A stretch of 13,314 nt of DNA from an uncultured Bacilli bacterium. GTDB lineage: Bacteria; Bacillota_I; Bacilli_A; RF39; UBA660. Each line of letters begins with the position of its first letter. The first letter of the stretch is position 1. Positions 6,977-13,314 of the stretch are shown here, piece after piece. The notes under the pieces were generated by a model that searched no databases, was not told the origin of the DNA, and worked only from the letters and a program-made list of their open reading frames with translations. The DNA is taken from NCBI GenBank assembly GCA_934167935.1, contig CAKPMH010000030.1, positions 1 to 13,314 of the forward strand. Direction: 5' to 3'. The position numbers were made by a program, and so were the translations under genes.

Positions 6977-8161
6977 ATGAGACATTCCAATAAAAAATTA
7001 ATCGTAATCTATATTTTATTAGCAAGCTATATTATATTTTCTTCCTTTTTTGGATATAAATACTTTGCTAATCAAATGATTAACATTATAAACCCACTAT
7101 TTTATATAATATTATTTTTCATTTGCTTATTTCTTTCAAACACCACCAATCAACAGCGAATTAAAGCAAAAACAAATAAATATCAAATTGTATTTATTCT
7201 AACAATAAGTTATTTGATTATTTATGTTTTCCTTGGATTATTTTTTGGATATGTAAAAAGCATATATTCACATTCATTCTTAGGAATCATAAAAAATACC
7301 TGGAGTTATATAGTTCCAATTATATTTATTGAATTAATAAGAAATACTTTAGTAAGAAATGTAAGTAACCACAAAGTCTATTTTATTATCATTTCCCTAT
7401 TATTTACATTGATAGATATTAATCTGTTTAATATAATTGGCCTAACAGATAAAGCTGATATCTTTAAAAATGTTTTTTCAGTAATCTTACCATCAATTGT
7501 TAAAAATTTATCACTAACATATATCACTAAAACATCTGGTTACATAACTAATCTAATTTATCTACTACCTCAGCAAATAACAAATATTATTCTTCCTATA
7601 TTTCCAGACCTAGATTGGTATTTTACAAGTCTTCTTGGAATACTACTTCCAACAATCACATTTATAATGATAAAGTATTTAGATGATAGAATTGAAAATC
7701 AAAAAACAAAATCAAGACTAAAAAAAGAAAAACCTATTCGAACTATAATTCTTATCTTTCCTTTAATAATATTTTCTTTATTTGTAGCAGGATTATTCAA
7801 ATATAAACCTACAGCAATTATGTCAAATAGTATGTATCCCATATATAATAGAGGTGATGTTGTAATTATAGAAAAAGTTAATTCAAAAAATATTAAAAAC
7901 TTAAAAAAGTATGATATAATAGAGTATAGATTAAAAAATATTATAGTAGCCCATAGAATAATTTACATCGAAAAACACAATGATGGCAGCAAGTTATATA
8001 TAACTAAGGGTGATAATAATAATGTCGCAGACAAAGAAAAAGTTAAACCAGAACAAATTAATGGTATTGTTAAACTAAGTGTACCAAAAGTTGGATATCC
8101 AAGTGTATGGTTAAATGATTTCTTTAATAAAAAACAAGTTGAAGTTGAAACAGGAAAATAA
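6977..8161 (+). CDS. SipW-type (ER/archaeal-type) signal peptidase I with multi-TM N-terminal extension
   Basis: Protein of 394 residues. The C-terminal third is a signal peptidase: MSNSMYP with catalytic Ser285, IIVAHRI with His326 where bacterial-type enzymes have Lys, and KGDNN with Asp346. Ser-His rather than Ser-Lys is the mark of the SipW/ER type, which in Bacillus processes TasA and TapA. Residues 1-275 form several hydrophobic segments (about 8-23, 40-55, 70-92, 109-120, 134-152, 215-233, 255-273), far more than the one or two of typical SipW, so the N-terminus is an added membrane domain. AAGGAGG precedes the ATG. The gene lies 32 bp after the CBM2-like gene in an operon with its likely substrates; the active site should face outwards. 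Confidence 0.85.
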   Translation: MRHSNKKLIVIYILLASYIIFSSFFGYKYFANQMINIINPLFYIILFFICLFLSNTTNQQRIKAKTNKYQIVFILTISYLIIYVFLGLFFGYVKSIYSHSFLGIIKNTWSYIVPIIFIELIRNTLVRNVSNHKVYFIIISLLFTLIDINLFNIIGLTDKADIFKNVFSVILPSIVKNLSLTYITKTSGYITNLIYLLPQQITNIILPIFPDLDWYFTSLLGILLPTITFIMIKYLDDRIENQKTKSRLKKEKPIRTIILIFPLIIFSLFVAGLFKYKPTAIMSNSMYPIYNRGDVVIIEKVNSKNIKNLKKYDIIEYRLKNIIVAHRIIYIEKHNDGSKLYITKGDNNNVADKEKVKPEQINGIVKLSVPKVGYPSVWLNDFFNKKQVEVETGK

Positions 8162-8192
8162 TCTATAGAATAGATAGGAGGTAAAATCTACT

Positions 8193-9257
8193 ATGAGCCA
8201 AAGTGTTAGAAAAAGACCAACTCTGAAATTATGGGTCCGCTTGTTATTAAGTATAACTGTAATGCTAGGTATATTTTTACCTCTATTTGAAATAGGAATA
8301 AACTCTATAAAAGTCAAAAATACTACAACAAATGAAAGTATATATACTTATAGAACTGACAAAAATTTAAATTATAAAGTACAACTGTATGATAATACTT
8401 TTACTGATGATACAGAAATGGAAGCTAATAAGATTTATATTTCAGATTTAGTTAAAAACATTAGAACCAACTTTAGTTATACTTATTCTGGAACTAATAA
8501 AACAGATCTAAAATATACTTATGATATTAAAGCAAAACTTACCGGTGAAAATCAATCTAGTCAAGCAACAGATTCTAACGAAGTAGTATGGGAAAAAGAT
8601 TATACCTTGTTAGATAAAATTGAAAAAACTACAAATTCAACAGGGTTTGCAATAAATGAAAATATAGATATAGATTATCCCAAATATAAAGAAGAAGTAT
8701 TAAACTTCAGAAAAAAATTCGGTATGTCACTAACTACTAAATTAAGAGTTACAATGACTATTAAAACAGAAGGAAAATATAAAGAAGAAAAAATTTCTAA
8801 AACAGACAAAATAATAATGGACATTCCTGTTGGTACTCAAGCATTCTCAATAAAAGAAGACTATAAAAAACAAGATGTAAAAGAAATATATAAACAAGAA
8901 AAAAATATAGAAATAGAAAATAAATCATATACAGTTCTTTGTTTATCAATTACTATATTATCAATAATTTTATTTTTACTTACATTCAAAGCTATATTTA
9001 ATATAAAACCTAAAGATAGCTACACTAAAAAAATTACGAAAATATTAAAGAATTATGGTCAGATTGTTATAGAAGTAAAAACTCCAGTAAAAGAAAAAAA
9101 TTTCAGTACTGTAATTGTTAAAGATTTTGAAGAAATGCTAGATTTAGAAGAAGAGTTAAGAATCCCTATTATTCTTTATGAAAATGTTTATAATAATGTT
9201 GCTATATTCACAATTACTCATGGAAATACAATGTATAAATATATATTAAAAGGCTAA
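8193..9257 (+). CDS. DUF5305-like membrane protein of the fibre operon
   Basis: Protein of 354 residues with two membrane segments (about residues 15-38 and 246-270), a long extracytoplasmic part between them, and a cytoplasmic C-terminal domain. The outer part has KIYISDLVKNIRTNFSY and NEVVWEKDYTLL, and the C-terminus has DFEEMLDLEEELRIPIILYE; this layout matches my recollection of the DUF5305 family, which occurs in archaea and Bacillota, often near signal peptidases of this type. Function is unknown; the outer domain could assist assembly or presentation of the secreted proteins. AGGAGGT lies ten bases before ATG and the gene follows the peptidase by 31 bp. A terminator overlaps its stop codon, so it is the last gene of the operon. 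Confidence 0.65.
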   Translation: MSQSVRKRPTLKLWVRLLLSITVMLGIFLPLFEIGINSIKVKNTTTNESIYTYRTDKNLNYKVQLYDNTFTDDTEMEANKIYISDLVKNIRTNFSYTYSGTNKTDLKYTYDIKAKLTGENQSSQATDSNEVVWEKDYTLLDKIEKTTNSTGFAINENIDIDYPKYKEEVLNFRKKFGMSLTTKLRVTMTIKTEGKYKEEKISKTDKIIMDIPVGTQAFSIKEDYKKQDVKEIYKQEKNIEIENKSYTVLCLSITILSIILFLLTFKAIFNIKPKDSYTKKITKILKNYGQIVIEVKTPVKEKNFSTVIVKDFEEMLDLEEELRIPIILYENVYNNVAIFTITHGNTMYKYILKG

Positions 9258-9273
9258 TATAAGCCTTTTTTTT
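9248..9273 (+). terminator. Terminator of the fibre operon
   Basis: A perfect 8-bp stem, AAAAGGCT (9248-9255) and AGCCTTTT (9262-9269), six-base loop, followed by a T run to 9273. It overlaps the TAA stop of the DUF5305-like gene. Confidence 0.9.
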
Positions 9274-9280
9274 GTGTAGT

Positions 9281-9307
9281 AAAAAAAAGTTCAGTTTTAA
9301 ACTTTTT
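9281..9307. terminator. Second hairpin in the convergent gap, probably bidirectional terminator
   Basis: AAAAAGTT (9284-9291) and AACTTTTT (9300-9307) form an 8-bp stem with an eight-base loop. On the minus strand it is followed by further T's (9288-9281); on the plus strand its T-rich arm could back up the operon terminator. Confidence 0.5.
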
Positions 9308-9372
9308 AGTCTAAACTTAATAAAACTAAGCTCATCTTTATTTTATAATAATCTAAATGCATTTTCCTACAT

Positions 9373-9432
9373 AAAAAAAGAGTTTATAGCAACGAATTTC
9401 CTATTTTTGAAAAATCATTACTATAGCTCTTT
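9373..9432 (-). terminator. Probable terminator of the abi-htrA pair
   Basis: On the minus strand CTCTTT and AAAGAG (9427-9432 and 9377-9382) plus CTATA and TATAG (9421-9425 and 9385-9389) pair over 11 bp with a small internal loop, followed by TTTT (9376-9373). A minor inner hairpin (ATTTTT/AAAAAT) lies in the loop. It begins two bases after the htrA stop. Confidence 0.55.
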
Positions 9433-9433
9433 A

Positions 9434-10807
9434 TTAATCATTATTTTTTGTTAATACTACTTTTGTAGTGTGTTCTTTACCATCTCTTATGTATGTAACT
9501 TCAATAGTATCTCCCGGCTTATTCTTATATAATTCATATCTTAAATAAGCAGTATCTTTAACCTTTTCACCATTTAATTTAGTAATAACATCTCCTGGTT
9601 TTAAATCAGATTTACTTGCTCCGCTACCTTCAGATATTTCAACTACTACTGTACCTTCCTTGATACTTTTATCAATTGTAATATCATTTCTACGTAATAA
9701 TGTAGAATCAGTAACATTAGCCATACTAATACCTAATAATGGCCATTCTATTTTCTTGCCCTTTTCAAGTTCATCAATATGCGCCATAGCTATTTCTATA
9801 GGAATAGCAAATCCCATACCTTCTATCTCATCTTGAACTAATTTCATAGAGTTAATACCAATTACTTTACCACTAGCATTAACAAGTGGACCACCACTAT
9901 TTCCAGGATTAATTGCAGCATCTATTTGTAATACTTTCATTACCCAATCGCTACTACTTGAATTAGAAACACTAACAGAAACCAATCTATCTTTACCAGA
10001 TAAAATTCCTGAAGTTACTGTTCCTCGGTATTCATATCCCATAGGTGTACCAACAGTAAAGATTGTATCTCCGACTTTCATATCTTCACTAGAACCAATT
10101 GTTGCAACTTGTGGAACCTTATTTTTAGAAATACTCATTACAGCTAAATCTAAATATTCATCGCCACCAAGAATTTTAGCTTCTATCTCTTCATCATTAG
10201 ATAAAACAAGTACAACTTTATCAGCATTTGAAACTACATGTTGGTTAGTCATAACATACCCATAATTACTATCTTTTTTATAAATAAATCCAGTTCCTGT
10301 TGATTGAACCTCACCATTTTTATATGACTGAACCATTACCACAGAATCATAAACATTTTCAATAGCAGCAGCTAAGCTTGATTTTTCATAAACAGTATTT
10401 TTTTTCGTATTAGTTGTTATTTTATCATTACTACTACTTGATACCGTTGTATCTAACTTAGATAATAGAGGTGTCCATTTAAGAATTGAAATAACAATTA
10501 CTGAGGCTACGACTATAGCAAGCACCACTGTAAAGAAAAGCTTTAATAAACTAGGATTTTTTTTCTTTACCTCAAGCTTTTTACTAGTATCATCCTGCCT
10601 AAAACTATCAGTCGAAACTTGTTTTTCTATATTTTCACTTGTTTTTGCTTTTTCAACTTGTTCTTCTATATCACTAGATTTTTCTTTTAGAGATTCTTTC
10701 TTTGTAACCTTCTTTTCCTTATTACTCTTATCTGATAATTCAGAACTTTCTTTTTCTTCTTTTAACTCTTTATCTTTATCAATATTTTTATTTTCTTTTT
10801 CATTCAT
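9434..10807 (-). CDS. htrA: HtrA/DegP-like membrane-anchored serine protease with one PDZ domain
   Basis: Protein of 457 residues. Residues 1-84 are a Lys/Glu/Ser-rich cytoplasmic tail, 86-109 a single membrane helix, about 140-345 a trypsin-like protease domain outside the membrane, and 355-455 a PDZ domain. The catalytic triad is visible: His190 (TNQHVVSNA), Asp220 (LDLAVM) and Ser304 (NPGNSGGP). Proteins of this type degrade or refold misfolded exported proteins at the membrane surface. The Shine-Dalgarno AAGGAG is about 11 bases from the ATG. The start overlaps the TGA of the upstream Abi_2 gene by eight bases, so translation is probably coupled and the two genes share a transcript. The long charged tail is longer than in many Bacillus HtrA proteins. 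Confidence 0.95.
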   Translation of the reverse strand: MNEKENKNIDKDKELKEEKESSELSDKSNKEKKVTKKESLKEKSSDIEEQVEKAKTSENIEKQVSTDSFRQDDTSKKLEVKKKNPSLLKLFFTVVLAIVVASVIVISILKWTPLLSKLDTTVSSSSNDKITTNTKKNTVYEKSSLAAAIENVYDSVVMVQSYKNGEVQSTGTGFIYKKDSNYGYVMTNQHVVSNADKVVLVLSNDEEIEAKILGGDEYLDLAVMSISKNKVPQVATIGSSEDMKVGDTIFTVGTPMGYEYRGTVTSGILSGKDRLVSVSVSNSSSSDWVMKVLQIDAAINPGNSGGPLVNASGKVIGINSMKLVQDEIEGMGFAIPIEIAMAHIDELEKGKKIEWPLLGISMANVTDSTLLRRNDITIDKSIKEGTVVVEISEGSGASKSDLKPGDVITKLNGEKVKDTAYLRYELYKNKPGDTIEVTYIRDGKEHTTKVVLTKNND

Positions 10808-11753
10808 CTTTATCTACACTCCTTTCAATGTTAGCCAACTCATTCCAATTTTTAGGAAATCCCATTCTATTTAACACATCATCTATTTTTATTGTTTTTA
10901 GATTGTAATCAAGTGTTCTAATTGCATTTTCAATTTCTATTGTCATAGACCTATACTTATCTTGATCTAATAATTGCCTCATTATAATTAATAGAGCAAA
11001 AACGTCATTCTTACCATAAATATATTCACCATCTTGTTTAGGTATATCAAGTAGTTTATGATAAATAGTATCATCAATTAGTTTCTGAGTTTTATTTTCA
11101 TATAAAATATCTTCATGAGCACATAAATTACGATAATTAGATAAGAATGGTAAGTAAGTAGCAAATGTATCTACATCTAAATTATAAATATCACTTATAG
11201 CTTTTTGATCTTCATCTTTCAAAACTAAAAACAATTCACAGACTATTCCAAATGATAAAACTTTTACTAAAATCCATAATGGAATATACCCATAATTAGA
11301 TGCATAATGTTGAGTAGCAGTATGTTGATTTCCATTAATACGTATTTGTCTTTTCATCTTTTTTAATAAATCATTTAGTTGTCGCTGTTTATCTGGTCTT
11401 CTTGTAAAGTTTTTATTTCTTAAATAATCACTTTCTCTATAACCATATTTTTTTGATAATTGATAAGAAAAAATAGATTTAAAATTATTCTCAATAATAA
11501 GCAAATTTTTAAATAAAATATTTCTGAATGTTCTATCAAATAGAAATAAGCTATATAATTCTTCAAAAGTTGTTCCCTCTTTATAAACTCTATTTGAATT
11601 AGATATCATAAATAGATGTCTATAGCCATTTAAAAAGAAATAATTTTCTCTTAAAAGTACACTTTTAGTATAATCTGCATTAGTTATTACCATGTGCTTT
11701 TGTTTTAAAATTTCCACTTGCTCATCAAGAGTTTTAAAATGTTTATCTATCAT
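10800..11753 (-). CDS. Abi_2-family protein (AbiD/AbiF-like HEPN, putative abortive-infection RNase)
   Basis: Protein of 317 residues from ATG 11753, which has AGGTGA upstream; the in-frame GTG at 11762 is part of that Shine-Dalgarno. NYFFLNGYRHLF near the N-terminus and PLWILVKVLSFGIVCELF (residues 158-175) match the Abi_2 family. RNLCAHEDILYENKT contains R208-x4-H213, the HEPN-type catalytic motif of many toxin and defence ribonucleases. Abi_2 proteins such as AbiD and AbiF cause abortive infection in lactococci. I recall reports linking AbiF-like HEPN proteins to guide-like antitoxin RNAs and Cas13 ancestry; no obvious such RNA is seen in the 102 bp upstream. It has its own extended -10 promoter and overlaps htrA by eight bases. 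A housekeeping role is possible, since Abi_2 genes are common on chromosomes. Confidence 0.85.
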   Translation of the reverse strand: MIDKHFKTLDEQVEILKQKHMVITNADYTKSVLLRENYFFLNGYRHLFMISNSNRVYKEGTTFEELYSLFLFDRTFRNILFKNLLIIENNFKSIFSYQLSKKYGYRESDYLRNKNFTRRPDKQRQLNDLLKKMKRQIRINGNQHTATQHYASNYGYIPLWILVKVLSFGIVCELFLVLKDEDQKAISDIYNLDVDTFATYLPFLSNYRNLCAHEDILYENKTQKLIDDTIYHKLLDIPKQDGEYIYGKNDVFALLIIMRQLLDQDKYRSMTIEIENAIRTLDYNLKTIKIDDVLNRMGFPKNWNELANIERSVDKDE

Positions 11754-11771
11754 TATTCTCACCTACTATAA

Positions 11772-11780
11772 ATTATACCA
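11772..11780 (-). promoter_or_regulatory. Extended -10 promoter of the abi-htrA pair
   Basis: Minus strand TGGTATAAT, a perfect TGnTATAAT. No clear -35 is seen 17 bp upstream. It lies 18 bases before ATG 11753. Confidence 0.65.
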
Positions 11781-11799
11781 TACATATCTAATAATAAAT

Positions 11800-11815
11800 A
11801 TGAAAATTTCATGAA
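11800..11815. promoter_or_regulatory. Overlapping palindromes between divergent promoters
   Basis: ATGAAA, A, TTTCAT (11800-11812) is a perfect inverted repeat, and TTCATGAA (11808-11815) overlaps it. It lies upstream of both the abi and phospholipase promoters, a position for a shared regulator. AT-rich chance palindromes cannot be excluded. Confidence 0.3.
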
Positions 11816-11829
11816 TTTTTGTGTTATCA

Positions 11830-11835
11830 TATAAT
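11830..11835 (+). promoter_or_regulatory. -10 box of the phospholipase gene
   Basis: Perfect TATAAT, 20 bases before ATG 11856; the -35 region (TTTCAT at 11807-11812, 17 bp upstream) is weak and overlaps the palindrome. Confidence 0.45.
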
Positions 11836-11855
11836 TAATCGAAAGGAATGATTAG

Positions 11856-12821
11856 ATGCCCGCAACTATTACTCATGCTTATTTTGCTGAAGATTTATTT
11901 AATATTTTAGATAAAAATACAAAAAAATTAATAAGTAATAAGAAAAAAGAACTAATGATGTTTTCTCAAAATACTGATCCGTTAATGTTTTATATATTAA
12001 CACTAAAAAATGGAAAGAAAATAAGAAAATTACAGTTTGTCGCACATACGGAAAAAACTAATTTATTTTTTGAGAATACAATTAAATATATTAAAAAAAA
12101 TAAATATTATAATAATCCTGATGTTTTAGTATTTTTATATGGATTCATTTGTCATTTTGCTTTAGATAGTAGAACTCATCCTTTTATTGTATATAAAACT
12201 GGCTATTTTATAAAAGAAGATAAAAAAACTCATAAATATAATGGTCTACATAACGATATGGAAGCCTATTTAGATAACTATATGCTTGAAAAACACCATA
12301 TTTCTAGAATAGATTTTAAAAAATTTTGCTTTTCATTAGAACCATTTACTGAAGAATTAAATCAAGTTATTTCTTATACATTTAAAAAGACTTATAACGT
12401 AGAAAATATGGATAAGATTTATTATAGTTCATTAAAACAAATGAATTTTTTCCTTACAACATTTAGACTTGATCCACATAAATATAAAAGTTATATATAT
12501 AGATTCATTGATAAATTTACATCAAAAAAAACATTCAAACTAGAGCCAGTTTCCTATAACATAAGAAATAAAAATATAGATTATCTTAATAATAATCATA
12601 AAAAATGGAACTATCCTGTTGATAGAACAATTAAAAGTCACAAAAGTTTTGATGAATTATATCAAGATTCCTTAATAGAAGCAAAAAATTTAATCGAAAA
12701 AGTTAATGATTACTTTTTTAAAGATACATCTATAAATATAAATTCACTATTTCATAATAGAAGCTATTTAACAGGAATTGATTGTAATAGTAAAAAGAAA
12801 CAAATATATTTTGAATTCTAG
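11856..12821 (+). CDS. Zinc-dependent phospholipase C family protein
   Basis: Protein of 321 residues. It starts MPATITHAYFAEDLF and contains GFICHFALDSRTHPF (residues 96-110) and LHNDMEAYLD (131-140). H7, D41, H64, H100, D104, H108, H132 and E136 follow the order of the trinuclear zinc site of Bacillus cereus phospholipase C, including the H-x3-D and H-x3-E spacings, so the metal site looks complete. B. cereus phospholipase C is secreted and needs its mature N-terminus, whereas this protein has no signal peptide and probably stays in the cytosol; the substrate is therefore uncertain. AAAGGA lies eight bases before ATG. The C-terminal 150 residues are Lys/Asn/Tyr-rich and not recognised. A SpoIID/LytB-like gene follows 45 bp downstream, probably in the same operon. 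Confidence 0.8.
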   Translation: MPATITHAYFAEDLFNILDKNTKKLISNKKKELMMFSQNTDPLMFYILTLKNGKKIRKLQFVAHTEKTNLFFENTIKYIKKNKYYNNPDVLVFLYGFICHFALDSRTHPFIVYKTGYFIKEDKKTHKYNGLHNDMEAYLDNYMLEKHHISRIDFKKFCFSLEPFTEELNQVISYTFKKTYNVENMDKIYYSSLKQMNFFLTTFRLDPHKYKSYIYRFIDKFTSKKTFKLEPVSYNIRNKNIDYLNNNHKKWNYPVDRTIKSHKSFDELYQDSLIEAKNLIEKVNDYFFKDTSININSLFHNRSYLTGIDCNSKKKQIYFEF

Positions 12822-12827
12822 TATAAG

Positions 12828-12855
12828 ATAGATATATTCTTACCATAATATCTAT
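12828..12855 (+). repeat. Inverted repeat just upstream of the SpoIID-like gene's ribosome binding site
   Basis: ATAGATAT (12828-12835) and ATATCTAT (12848-12855) are perfect 8-bp inverted arms with a 12-base loop. It ends directly at the AGGTGA Shine-Dalgarno and has no U tract, so it is not a terminator; it may shape the 5' end of the downstream message. Confidence 0.35.
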
Positions 12856-12866
12856 AGGTGAAGAAT

Positions 12867-13314
12867 ATGTTTTATAGATATGAAATAAAAAACAATGGAA
12901 AAGAAGATGCTTTATACTTATATTTAACTATGACTTATGAATTTTCTAAGGACTTAGATAGTGATGATGAAAAATCTACTATTCTAGAAAAAACTAAAGA
13001 GTTTATTAATAATAATAGTATTAATTATAATGGATCAAAAGTTTATTTAGTAGTAGATGGTATTATAATTAAAACATTTGATATAAATAAAGAATATATA
13101 GTTAAAGATGTATCTAAAGGCAATAAATATTTAAACGATAATTTCATTATTAATATTAGATATTCCAAAGATAAGTATGAGTCTATGACTTTAAAAAATT
13201 ATTTATTAGGTATTATCGCTACTAATAAGATAAAAGATTTAGAATTAACTACTTTAAAATCTTTATGTGTTTTGTATAGAACTTATGCATATAAAGAGAT
13301 GAAAAAGAATAACT
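12867..13314 (+). CDS. SpoIID/LytB-domain-like protein, C-terminus outside window
   Basis: A frame open from ATG 12867 to the right edge (149 codons), with AGGTGA at 12856-12861 five bases upstream. Residues about 107-146 contain SMTLKNYLLGIIAT and LTTLKSLCVLYRTYAYKE, which align with the SpoIID/LytB signature (L-x2-YL-x-GV, LKAQAVAARTYA). SpoIID is a lytic transglycosylase acting on glycan strands during engulfment; LytB is an enhancer of a wall amidase. At the position of the SpoIID catalytic Glu (EMP in the family) this protein has Asn, so activity is doubtful. No signal peptide or membrane segment is seen at the N-terminus, which begins MFYRYEIKNNG, also unusual. The N-terminal 100 residues are not recognised. 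The gene is probably co-transcribed with the phospholipase-like gene. Confidence 0.6.
   Translation, partial: MFYRYEIKNNGKEDALYLYLTMTYEFSKDLDSDDEKSTILEKTKEFINNNSINYNGSKVYLVVDGIIIKTFDINKEYIVKDVSKGNKYLNDNFIINIRYSKDKYESMTLKNYLLGIIATNKIKDLELTTLKSLCVLYRTYAYKEMKKNN

Noticed and set aside
8111..8317. 68-codon minus-strand reading frame
   Set aside because: Antisense to the end of the signal peptidase gene and the start of the DUF5305-like gene; no family features.
9272..9454. 60-codon plus-strand reading frame in the convergent gap
   Set aside because: Overlaps terminator hairpins and the htrA end, begins in the T run of the operon terminator, and its Phe/Leu/Asn-rich translation looks like AT-rich noise.
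10800..10802. TGA read as tryptophan (mycoplasma code)
   Set aside because: Tryptophans here are TGG, and read-through of this TGA meets a TAA within a few codons, so the standard code is sufficient.
1..13314. CRISPR arrays, tRNA or rRNA genes, transposases
   Set aside because: No regular direct repeats, no tRNA-like TTCGA/cloverleaf segments, no transposase motifs or terminal inverted repeats were seen.

Overview
The window is AT-rich DNA with Bacillota-type signals: AGGAGG and AGGTGA Shine-Dalgarno sequences, extended -10 promoters, U-tailed hairpin terminators, a SipW-type signal peptidase beside TasA-like proteins, and a SpoIID/LytB-like protein. TGG encodes tryptophan and TAA, TAG and TGA all end reading frames, so the standard bacterial code fits. 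An uncultured gut-type member of the Bacilli/Mollicutes-adjacent lineages is a reasonable guess, but the sequence alone cannot name the species.

Layout, left to right. (1) Positions 1-4260, minus strand: an apparent defence-type module of a large STAND-like P-loop NTPase (635-4015) followed by a Fic-domain protein that runs off the left edge (1-605). The leader of the NTPase gene holds two hairpins that look like terminators, and fic has its own extended -10 promoter overlapping a perfect inverted repeat. (2) Positions 4297-5339, minus strand: a 3'-truncated cell-wall amidase gene and an intact mtnN (MTA/SAH nucleosidase) with a strong promoter and terminator. The broken amidase marks a rearrangement boundary next to the defence module. 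(3) Positions 5451-9273, plus strand: a four-gene secretion operon of a TasA/camelysin-like fibre protein, a two-domain CBM2-like surface protein, a multi-TM SipW-type signal peptidase and a DUF5305-like membrane protein, closed by a clear terminator. (4) Positions 9373-11762, minus strand: an Abi_2-family HEPN protein whose stop overlaps the start of a membrane-anchored HtrA protease. (5) Positions 11830-13314, plus strand: a zinc-dependent phospholipase C family protein and a truncated-by-window SpoIID/LytB-like protein.

Functional reading. The operon in region 3 is coherent: two secreted precursors with related N-terminal signatures, the peptidase likely to process them, and a membrane protein of a family that I recall near such peptidases; together they probably build a surface fibre with a carbohydrate-binding component. 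Regions 1 and 4 both carry genes of phage-defence families (STAND NTPase, Fic, Abi_2/HEPN). The NTPase-Fic pairing is the best candidate for an undescribed system, because the NTPase has no obvious N-terminal effector domain and Fic could supply the effector function; this is inference.
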